A stretch of 6,489 bases of DNA from contig JAFTHG010000208.1 in the NCBI GenBank assembly GCA_017457555.1, forward strand, positions 1 to 6,489. The letters run 5' to 3'. The translations under genes and the position numbers were made by a program. Position 1 is the first letter of the stretch. Every line of letters begins with the position of its first letter. A model generated the notes under the pieces. The model ran no database searches, was not told the DNA's origin, and saw only the letters and a program-made list of their open reading frames with translations. This stretch comes from Kiritimatiellia bacterium. GTDB lineage: Bacteria > Verrucomicrobiota > Kiritimatiellia > RFP12 > DVOR01. Of this stretch, positions 1 through 4,981 are shown in pieces.

Positions 1-12
1 CATTCCTCCTTT
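1..12 (-). promoter_or_regulatory. Leftward Shine-Dalgarno of a divergent gene off the left edge
   Basis: Read on the - strand this is AAAGGAGGAATG, a near-perfect Shine-Dalgarno followed at once by ATG at 3..1. Only one base separates AGGAGG from that ATG, which is shorter than the usual 5-9. The true start codon may therefore lie a few bases beyond the window edge. Together with the leftward promoter at 37-65, it shows that a gene transcribed away from pnp begins at or just outside the edge. Its product cannot be seen. Confidence 0.6.
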
Positions 13-36
13 GATTGTGTTTTTTGATCTACTAAA

Positions 37-65
37 ATCATATCGGAATTGCTGACTTTTTTCAT
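37..65 (-). promoter_or_regulatory. Predicted sigma-70-type promoter for the leftward gene
   Basis: On the - strand the -35 candidate is ATGAAA (plus positions 60-65, 4 of 6 to consensus). The -10 candidate is TATGAT (plus 37-42, 5 of 6 to consensus). The spacer is exactly 17 bp. Transcription would start near position 30, about 20 bases upstream of the AAAGGAGG at 5-12. Spacing and position relative to the ribosome binding site support it; there is no other evidence. Confidence 0.5.
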
Positions 66-75
66 TTTGGCGCGT

Positions 76-91
76 CGCCCCCCGGGGGGCG
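76..91. repeat. Perfect 16-bp GC palindrome
   Basis: The sequence CGCCCCCCGGGGGGCG is its own reverse complement, built from a run of six C followed by six G. It stands out in an otherwise AT-rich intergenic region between the leftward promoter and the pnp leader. It has no loop and no following T-run, so it is not a normal intrinsic terminator. It could be a protein-binding site or a cruciform-prone element. Its role is unknown. Confidence 0.75.
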
Positions 92-163
92 TAGGATGAT
101 AGCCTTCTTCTTTCCTTTTCTGCAGTCTTTCCTCTGAAAGTCACTCTTCTTACCCTCGAGGTT

Positions 164-185
164 ATATTGTGCAATATTCATGAAT
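164..185. repeat. Two adjacent AT-rich inverted repeats upstream of pnp
   Basis: ATATTG-TG-CAATAT (164-177) is an inverted repeat with 6-bp arms and a 2-bp centre. It overlaps by two bases a perfect 10-bp palindrome, ATTCATGAAT (176-185). The pair lies about 20 bp upstream of the predicted -35 of pnp, where a dimeric activator or repressor could bind. The dyads are seen directly; the operator role is inferred. A CTCGAG palindrome lies just upstream at 155-160. Confidence 0.4.
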
Positions 186-206
186 GGGATTCTGTGTATT
201 ACGGCA

Positions 207-236
207 TTGCAAAAGGGTGGGGGTTTATGTTATGCT
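207..236 (+). promoter_or_regulatory. Predicted extended -10 promoter of pnp
   Basis: TTGCAA (207-212, 4 of 6 to the -35 consensus) is followed after 18 bp by TATGCT (231-236, 4 of 6 to the -10 consensus). The -10 is preceded by TGT, giving the extended -10 form TGnTATGCT. Transcription would start near 243 and give a leader of roughly 84 nt. It is the best-spaced candidate before pnp, but both hexamers are imperfect and other AT-rich sites lie nearby. Confidence 0.45.
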
Positions 237-254
237 TTTATATTGGAAAGACAT

Positions 255-324
255 TAGGAAAAACAATCCTGCGGACAGGGTGGCAGTCGTTCTTTCCGGA
301 GCCACGACCCGCAGTAGGAAAAAC
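255..324 (+). promoter_or_regulatory. Structured pnp mRNA leader with hairpin and duplicated Shine-Dalgarno block
   Basis: CTGCGG (269-274) pairs with CCGCAG (309-314). Inside it GTGGC (280-284) pairs with GCCAC (301-305), closing a loop of about 16 nt. The stem ends two bases before the pnp Shine-Dalgarno AGGAA (316-320). TCCT (267-270) is complementary to AGGA (316-319), so an extended form of the stem, with AGT bulged, could hide the ribosome binding site. The 10-mer TAGGAAAAAC occurs exactly twice, at 255-264 and 315-324, flanking the stem; the second copy holds the real Shine-Dalgarno. In Escherichia coli the pnp leader has an RNase III-cleaved hairpin used by PNPase for autoregulation. 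A similar role here is inferred from position and pairing. Confidence 0.5.
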
Positions 325-326
325 GT

Positions 327-2459
327 ATGCAAAACAGTCAGAAATTCTCGGCAGAAATTGCCGGACAGACCATGACGATTGAGACCGGTCTTTTGGCCCA
401 GCAGGCCGCCGGCGCCGTCACCGTTTCAATTGGTGAAACCACCGTTTTTTGTGCCGTTACGTGCACGGATAAGCCACGTGAAGGCATTGATTTCTTCCCG
501 CTTCAGTGTGAATATCGCGAGAAATTTTACGCAGCAGGGCGTTTCCCCGGCGGCTTCTTTAAACGTGAACAGCGTCCTTCCGAAAAGGAAACTTTGATTG
601 CACGTATGTGTGATCGTCCGATTCGCCCGCTTTTCCCGGATGGCTATTACAATGACGTCCAAGTGAACTCGATGTTGGTGAGTTGCGATGGTACGCATGA
701 GGCTGACATTTTGGCCGTGAATGCTGCTTCTGCCGCACTCCATCTCTCGGATGTGCCGTTTATGGGCCCGATTGGCTGCGTGCGTATTGGTCGTATCAAT
801 GGTGAGTGGGTGATCAATCCCAGCCATGATGAGCGGGCCCAGTCGGATCTCGACTTGCTCTATGCTGGTCTGCGTGGTAAATTCCTGATGATGGAAGGAT
901 CTGCAAAGGAAATTTCTGAGGCAGACTTCCTGGCCGCAATGAAGCGTGCTCATGAGGAAGTGGAAAAGATTATCGATTTGCAGATTGAAATGCGTCGTGC
1001 TCTGGGTAAGCCGGATAAGGAGATTGCAGACATTCCTGAAGATCCGGAAAAGATGAACTTTATCCGCGATTTGGGCGGAGCAAAGTTGGCAGATGCCCTG
1101 GTGATCCCCGGCAAGTTGGAACGTCAGGCTGCAGTGGATGCAATCCGTGCTGAATTATTGGCCGCTTGCCAAGAAAAGTATGGTAAGGATGAAGCAGGCT
1201 TCTGGGTAATTGATGACGTGAAGTTCGTTCATCTCTTTGATGCATTGGAGATTGAAACGGTACGTGCCAACTTCCTGGAACGTGGTAAACGCATTGATGG
1301 TCGCGCACAGCATGAGATTCGTCCGCTGGCTGCACAGGTGGGTGTGTTAGCTCGCACGCATGGTTCGGCTGTGTTTAATCGTGGCGAAACGCAAAACCTT
1401 GCTACGGTCACGCTCGGCACCTCAAAGGATGCTCAGGACTTGGATTCCGTGACCGGTGGCGCAAAGCAGAAGAAGTTTATCCTGCACTACAACTTCCCGC
1501 CTTACTGCACGGGTGAAGTTGGTCGCGTGGGCACGACGGGCCGTCGTGAAATCGGCCATGGAGCTTTAGCAGAGCGCTCGCTCGCAGAGGTGATTCCGGC
1601 AGATTATCCGTACTCGGTGCGCGTGGTGTCTGAAATCATGGGATCAAATGGTTCCTCGTCAATGGCTTCGATCTGCGGCGGATGCTTGGCTTTGATGGAT
1701 GCCGGCGTGCCGATTACGGCTCCTGTTGCGGGTATCTCGGTGGGGCTTTTCACAACTGCTGACCTCAGTAAGAAGGTGTTGGTCACCGATATTCTCGGTG
1801 CTGAAGACCACTGTGGTGACATGGACTTCAAGATTGGCGGTACACGCAAGGGTATCACGGGCTTCCAGGTGGACTTGAAGTTGCGTGGTTTGACGTGGGA
1901 TCTCGTGGAAGGTGCGCTTGAAGCCGCCCGTGTGGGTCGTAACACGATTCTTGACTACATGGCTACTGTGATTCCAACGCCTCGTGAGGAACTCTCGCCC
2001 TATGCACCGCGTATCACCACGCTGAAGATCCCCGTGGATAAGATTGGTGAATTGATTGGTCCTGGCGGTAAGAATATTCGTCGTATTACCGATACCACTG
2101 GTGTACAGATTGATATCGCAGAAGATGGTACGGTTTCCATCTTTGCTACAAATGCAGAATCAATGCAGGTGGCTAAACGCGAAGTGGAGGCGATTTCTGC
2201 CGAAGCGGAAGAAGGCAAGATCTATGAAGGCACCGTAACCGGCATTAAGGAATTCGGTTGCTTTGTGGAAATTCTGCCGGGTAAGGATGGCCTTTGCCAC
2301 ATTTCCGAGCTCTCCGATCGTCGAATCCCGTCTGTGGACAGCGTTTGCAAGGTGGGCGATAAGATGATGGTCAAGTGTATTGGTATTGATGAACGCGGTC
2401 GCGTAAAACTTTCCCGAAAGGAAGCAATGCGCGATTTGGATAAGCAGAACAACGCTTAA
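327..2459 (+). CDS. pnp: Polynucleotide phosphorylase (polyribonucleotide nucleotidyltransferase)
   Basis: Phosphorolytic 3'-5' exoribonuclease that releases nucleoside diphosphates from RNA. It acts in cytoplasmic mRNA decay as a trimer, often with an RNA helicase and RNase E/Y-type nucleases. The 710-aa product has the usual family length and order. The first RNase PH-like domain carries FFKREQRPSE at 77-86 and DRPIRPLFP at 96-104. An alpha-helical linker follows, then the second RNase PH domain with EDHCGDMDFK. Here D494, D500 and K502 correspond to catalytic D486, D492 and K494 of the E. coli enzyme. A KH domain (about 562-620, GPGG at 578-581) and an S1 domain (about 630-697) follow. The start is supported by AGGAA six bases upstream and by the N terminus matching the family. 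No rpsO is adjacent, so it appears to be transcribed alone from its own leader. The catalytic core shows no truncation or missing key residue. Confidence 0.98.
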   Translation: MQNSQKFSAEIAGQTMTIETGLLAQQAAGAVTVSIGETTVFCAVTCTDKPREGIDFFPLQCEYREKFYAAGRFPGGFFKREQRPSEKETLIARMCDRPIRPLFPDGYYNDVQVNSMLVSCDGTHEADILAVNAASAALHLSDVPFMGPIGCVRIGRINGEWVINPSHDERAQSDLDLLYAGLRGKFLMMEGSAKEISEADFLAAMKRAHEEVEKIIDLQIEMRRALGKPDKEIADIPEDPEKMNFIRDLGGAKLADALVIPGKLERQAAVDAIRAELLAACQEKYGKDEAGFWVIDDVKFVHLFDALEIETVRANFLERGKRIDGRAQHEIRPLAAQVGVLARTHGSAVFNRGETQNLATVTLGTSKDAQDLDSVTGGAKQKKFILHYNFPPYCTGEVGRVGTTGRREIGHGALAERSLAEVIPADYPYSVRVVSEIMGSNGSSSMASICGGCLALMDAGVPITAPVAGISVGLFTTADLSKKVLVTDILGAEDHCGDMDFKIGGTRKGITGFQVDLKLRGLTWDLVEGALEAARVGRNTILDYMATVIPTPREELSPYAPRITTLKIPVDKIGELIGPGGKNIRRITDTTGVQIDIAEDGTVSIFATNAESMQVAKREVEAISAEAEEGKIYEGTVTGIKEFGCFVEILPGKDGLCHISELSDRRIPSVDSVCKVGDKMMVKCIGIDERGRVKLSRKEAMRDLDKQNNA

Positions 2460-2475
2460 TCGTTATCAATAAAAC

Positions 2476-2509
2476 AAAAGGCGTGTTTCCAATGGAAGCA
2501 CGCCTTTTT
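2476..2509. terminator. Bidirectional intrinsic terminator between pnp and the convergent operon
   Basis: A 15-bp stem with one G-U pair (arms 2476-2490 and 2494-2508, GGCGTG pairing with CACGCC at its core) closes a 3-nt AAT loop. It is followed by T-rich sequence (2505-2509) for + strand transcripts. Upstream, AAAACAAAA (2471-2479) gives a U-rich tail for transcripts from the - strand. It lies 17 bp after the pnp stop and about 60 bp after the last operon gene, so it can end both transcripts. Confidence 0.9.
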
Positions 2510-2568
2510 ATATGTTTTGATTTGGGTTTATGATTTTTGCGTGGATGAACATTTTAAGGTGATGATGG

Positions 2569-3237
2569 TTAGAAATTCATACTAATGGTTCGAGCAGTAT
2601 CGCCACAGACCTTTAGAAGAGCCGTGAGGAGGGTATAACTTTGATCACGTTTATCAAGTAAAGCCTGTAGATCAATCATCACGTCTTGTCCGAGGGAGTT
2701 CAGGGCGTCCATTTTGCTCTCAACAACATTGACTAATGTTTCATATTGTTCGGCGGTGAGGTAGACATAATATTGGTTGGGAATCAGGCCTTCGTCATAG
2801 TATTCCGGACGCGGATATGATTGATATGCCATTACGGAGAAATCGCAAGCGAGGTCTTTTCGCAGATAATCTACCCATGATTGCGATTTTCCATTGACGG
2901 TTACGTCAAAGTCTTTCACATAATAGGTGGAATCAATTTGAACAGCGGCAATGCATTCATCTTCCACGTGGGCAAGAATCTCCAAAGCTTCGGTGTTCTG
3001 GGAAAGCGTTTCCATTAAGGTGACCGATTCTGCTTCAAGAGTTGCTGCGCGATTGAGACAAATAGTGGCAGCGTAACGCGCCATACTGAGGTCTTTGACA
3101 TCGCCGACGCTATAAAGGGGTAAGTTTTCTTCAGTAATACGTGTGGATTCACACTGGTTGAGTTGGTCAATGTTCGTATGTGCAGTCCACGAGTGCGTCT
3201 GCTGATTAAGTTGTTCAATCGAATGGGGTTCAGACAT
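2569..3237 (-). CDS. Candidate EspA/SseB-like T3SS secreted filament protein, paralog 4 (222 aa)
   Basis: Last gene of the - strand operon and the longest member of the tandem small-protein family. The N-terminal helix carries RAATLE (63-68). The middle holds an aromatic-rich insert (about 100-165, many Tyr) with WVDYLRKDL at 121-129. The C-terminal helix carries IDLQALLDKRD (188-198) and ends in a Ser/Thr-containing tail. Block order and the VDYL-type middle block resemble EspA/SseB filament proteins, but this is pattern recall, not an alignment score. No signal peptide or membrane segment is seen, as expected for a T3SS substrate. The Ser/Thr/Gln-rich N terminus repeats I-[ED]-QLNQ at 7-12 and 23-28. 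It has five cysteines. The start follows AAGGA at 8-bp spacing, with 12 bp after the previous stop. The coding call is firm; the function is tentative. Confidence 0.85.
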   Translation of the reverse strand: MSEPHSIEQLNQQTHSWTAHTNIDQLNQCESTRITEENLPLYSVGDVKDLSMARYAATICLNRAATLEAESVTLMETLSQNTEALEILAHVEDECIAAVQIDSTYYVKDFDVTVNGKSQSWVDYLRKDLACDFSVMAYQSYPRPEYYDEGLIPNQYYVYLTAEQYETLVNVVESKMDALNSLGQDVMIDLQALLDKRDQSYTLLTALLKVCGDTARTISMNF

Positions 3238-3249
3238 TTGGAAATTCCT

Positions 3250-3801
3250 TCAGAAGTGTTGTGCGGTATTGAGCGCGGAGGATTCAATTTTGGTGAGGGC
3301 TTGAGTCGCCAAAGAGTAGAAAGCGTCTTGAGCATTAACAAGAGTCTGCAGATCAATCAGAGCCTCCTCGGATTGTGCATTGAGCGGCTCCATCAGGGCT
3401 TGAAGTTGTGTATAGAGTGTCATTTGTTGGGAATATGACCAAGGTTCTGGCGGTATTTCAAGCCCTAACTCCTCGTGTAGAAATTGCTCTAATGTGGGCG
3501 AAGCAATGCCACACGTACAGGCATAACCTGGCGGTAATGGCATCAGGCTTTCGGGAGAGGATCCATCCAATACCATTTGAGCGGCTTCGGCGTAAGTGGC
3601 CAAAGTCAGGGTACGATCTTCCAATGCGGTTAGCGTGGAGACGCTCATAGATTCAAGCATATTGGCGCGTTCAAGGCAAACGGCTAAAAGTAACTCTCCA
3701 AAGGCTAACCCATCTATTTGATTAAAAGCGTAGGTCGCTCCAGCAGCTACGAGGGGACCAGATGTCGTCGGTTCAAGCGACTGTGTGGTAATTGTTGCCA
3801 T
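3250..3801 (-). CDS. Candidate EspA/SseB-like T3SS secreted filament protein, paralog 3 (183 aa)
   Basis: Shortest complete member of the family. The N terminus is rich in Ser, Thr and Ala with no signal peptide. The first helix (about 32-78) carries RANMLE (45-50). The middle is short and Pro-rich, with a CTC motif (C95, C97) and LEQFLHEELGLEIP (104-117), which lines up with the YL/FL middle block of the other paralogs. The C-terminal helix carries IDLQTLVNAQD (149-159). The Arg found in the other copies is Gln158 here. It starts 2 bp after the upstream stop. The ribosome binding site is weak or lies inside the upstream gene (AGGAG 11 bp away, or GGGA closer), so translation is probably coupled to the preceding gene. 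Function is inferred from family layout and operon context. Confidence 0.85.
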   Translation of the reverse strand: MATITTQSLEPTTSGPLVAAGATYAFNQIDGLAFGELLLAVCLERANMLESMSVSTLTALEDRTLTLATYAEAAQMVLDGSSPESLMPLPPGYACTCGIASPTLEQFLHEELGLEIPPEPWSYSQQMTLYTQLQALMEPLNAQSEEALIDLQTLVNAQDAFYSLATQALTKIESSALNTAQHF

Positions 3802-3803
3802 AA

Positions 3804-4385
3804 TTATCCCATCTCCTGTAATACGGTATCACGCGAACCGCTGACGCTTTTCAGGAAGTCGGAAGCTGCTTCAAAGGCTTCATCTCGCCGTGCTACAAGT
3901 GATTCTAACCGTGTCATATCCATTTGGGCACTGGTGTTCAGACGGTCAATGCGTGTCTTAATGGCTTCACTTACGCCGGAAATCACCGATTTTGTTGCTG
4001 TTGCCACGCTGGTCTTAACATCATAAGAAAAGTCAACACCAGTCATCAGGTGATGGTCAAGAAGGTAGCAATACGCTTTTTCGTCAAGGGTGAAAGAGGT
4101 GGTATCCGAACCTTCTGCATCGCTATCAAACTGTTCTGAGGCTTCTGTCAGTGTGGCGAGCGTATATCCTAAAAGCGCAAGTTCGTCATTGCGAGCTTCC
4201 ATTTTTTTAGCCAAAGGGGTAATTTCCTTTTCCAAGGCATGGGCACGCGTTTTGGCGATGTGAAGCGTCAATGTCTGATAGTCTATTGTTTCTCCTGTGG
4301 CGAGGGTATAATCATTTGCCGTGATGGCTAAGCCCTCAAAACCACCTTTTCCCAAATCAATAGCTGTGGGTGTCATGCTACTCAT
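3804..4385 (-). CDS. Candidate EspA/SseB-like T3SS secreted filament protein, paralog 2 (193 aa)
   Basis: The N-terminal helix (about 34-83) carries RAHALE (47-52), then a coiled-coil-like stretch rich in Glu, Lys, Ala and Leu. An acidic Asp/Glu/Ser linker (about 86-98) follows. The middle block is CYLLDHHLMTGVDFSYD (106-122). A long C-terminal helix carries RLESLVARRD (159-168) and GSRDTVLQ (183-190). DLQ of the other copies is replaced by RLE. The alternation of N-terminal helix, short central block and long C-terminal amphipathic helix is what EspA-type filament subunits show. The start uses AGGAGG with 6-bp spacing; that Shine-Dalgarno overlaps the stop of the upstream gene. An in-frame ATG three codons later (M4) lacks comparable spacing. 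No membrane segment is seen. Confidence 0.85.
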   Translation of the reverse strand: MSSMTPTAIDLGKGGFEGLAITANDYTLATGETIDYQTLTLHIAKTRAHALEKEITPLAKKMEARNDELALLGYTLATLTEASEQFDSDAEGSDTTSFTLDEKAYCYLLDHHLMTGVDFSYDVKTSVATATKSVISGVSEAIKTRIDRLNTSAQMDMTRLESLVARRDEAFEAASDFLKSVSGSRDTVLQEMG

Positions 4386-4398
4386 TGTAATCCTCCTA
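4386..4398 (-). promoter_or_regulatory. Stop codon embedded in Shine-Dalgarno (coupling site, paralog 1 to 2)
   Basis: On the - strand the junction reads TAGGAGGATTACAATG. TAG ends the 190-aa gene, AGGAGG (4392-4397) is the Shine-Dalgarno of the next gene, and ATG follows after six bases. A terminating ribosome covers the start site, so the two genes are likely translationally coupled. The same 16-base layout recurs at 4966-4981 with two substitutions. Confidence 0.75.
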
Positions 4399-4968
4399 AC
4401 AATTATGCAGCGTTACCGAGCGGCTTCTACTCAGTTTCTGACTCAATACTGCGGCTTGTTCAAAACTGCTATCCCGCTTCGCAAGTAAACTTTGGAGATC
4501 GACCATCGCACATTCCAAGGCATTATTTTCCTGTTCAATTGCAAAGGACAATTCCTCATATTCCAACTGTAAATCTCCGACACTAATGCCATAACACCGC
4601 TCTTTATCGCTGTACTTAAAGTAGTCACACTCTGGGACATCATACGTTTTGAGTGTTTGCAAGACGGTTGTAAAACCTGCTTCGTAAATCATCGTACTTG
4701 TTTTGGTGTCGCTATTGAGCGTTTCCACCATTATTTCCGAACAGAACGCAACGGCCCAACTTAAAGCATCAATCTTTTCGCGATGGTGTTGAATCGCATC
4801 ACTTAATGCCGTAAGCGATTTTTCAAGAACTGCGCTTCGCTGTAATCCCACCTCACGGATCAGGGCATCAAGCGTGAGCCCTTCGGATGAACCCGGAAGG
4901 AGATATTCCACTTGGATCAATCCATAGGGGGCGACCCCGGTATCAATCGCTTGAATCGGTGTGCTCAT
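4396..4968 (-). CDS. Candidate EspA/SseB-like T3SS secreted filament protein, paralog 1 (190 aa)
   Basis: First small paralog after the translocator-like gene. The N-terminal helix (about 31-83) carries RSAVLE (44-49). The variable middle has LQTLKTYDVPECDYF (103-117) and several aromatic residues. The C-terminal helix (about 132-188) carries VDLQSLLAKRD (156-166), the clearest version of the family motif. RSRSV near the end matches GSRDT of paralog 2. There are five cysteines, one of them the very last residue (C190), which is unusual for T3SS filament proteins and could allow disulfide links outside the cell. The start follows AGGAGG with 6-bp spacing; this Shine-Dalgarno contains part of the TAG stop of the upstream gene. 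No signal peptide or membrane helix is seen. Function is inferred. Confidence 0.85.
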   Translation of the reverse strand: MSTPIQAIDTGVAPYGLIQVEYLLPGSSEGLTLDALIREVGLQRSAVLEKSLTALSDAIQHHREKIDALSWAVAFCSEIMVETLNSDTKTSTMIYEAGFTTVLQTLKTYDVPECDYFKYSDKERCYGISVGDLQLEYEELSFAIEQENNALECAMVDLQSLLAKRDSSFEQAAVLSQKLSRSRSVTLHNC

Positions 4969-4981
4969 AGTTATCCTCCTA
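4969..4981 (-). promoter_or_regulatory. Stop codon embedded in Shine-Dalgarno (coupling site, translocator to paralog 1)
   Basis: On the - strand the junction reads TAGGAGGATAACTATG. TAG ends the 450-aa gene, AGGAGG (4975-4980) is the next Shine-Dalgarno, and ATG follows after six bases. It matches the junction at 4383-4398 in 14 of 16 positions, consistent with a duplicated gene-plus-junction unit. Confidence 0.75.

Noticed and set aside
76..91. The GC palindrome as an intrinsic terminator
   Set aside because: It has no loop and no T-run on either side, so it cannot work as a standard terminator without more structure.
167..382. Small + strand reading frames upstream of and overlapping the pnp start
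   Set aside because: They run through the promoter and leader hairpin, lack a convincing ribosome binding site and show no family resemblance. They continue into pnp out of frame.
426..953. Long - strand open frames opposite pnp (also 1060-1335, 1604-1945, 2000-2218, 2222-2452)
   Set aside because: They are antisense shadows of a fully conserved PNPase coding frame; composition is His/Arg/Thr-rich and no start signals are seen.
3015..3356. - strand frame of 113 codons across the junction of the last two operon genes
   Set aside because: It overlaps two better-supported genes in another frame, each with its own ribosome binding site and shared family motifs.
3163..4139. + strand open frames opposite the small paralogs
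   Set aside because: They are antisense to genes supported by shared protein motifs, with no promoter or ribosome binding site and implausible composition.
2569..4968. Tandem genes as a toxin-immunity or phage tail-fibre array
   Set aside because: Shared helix-variable-helix layout, the adjacent translocator-like gene and the lack of toxin or phage motifs favour T3SS secreted components.
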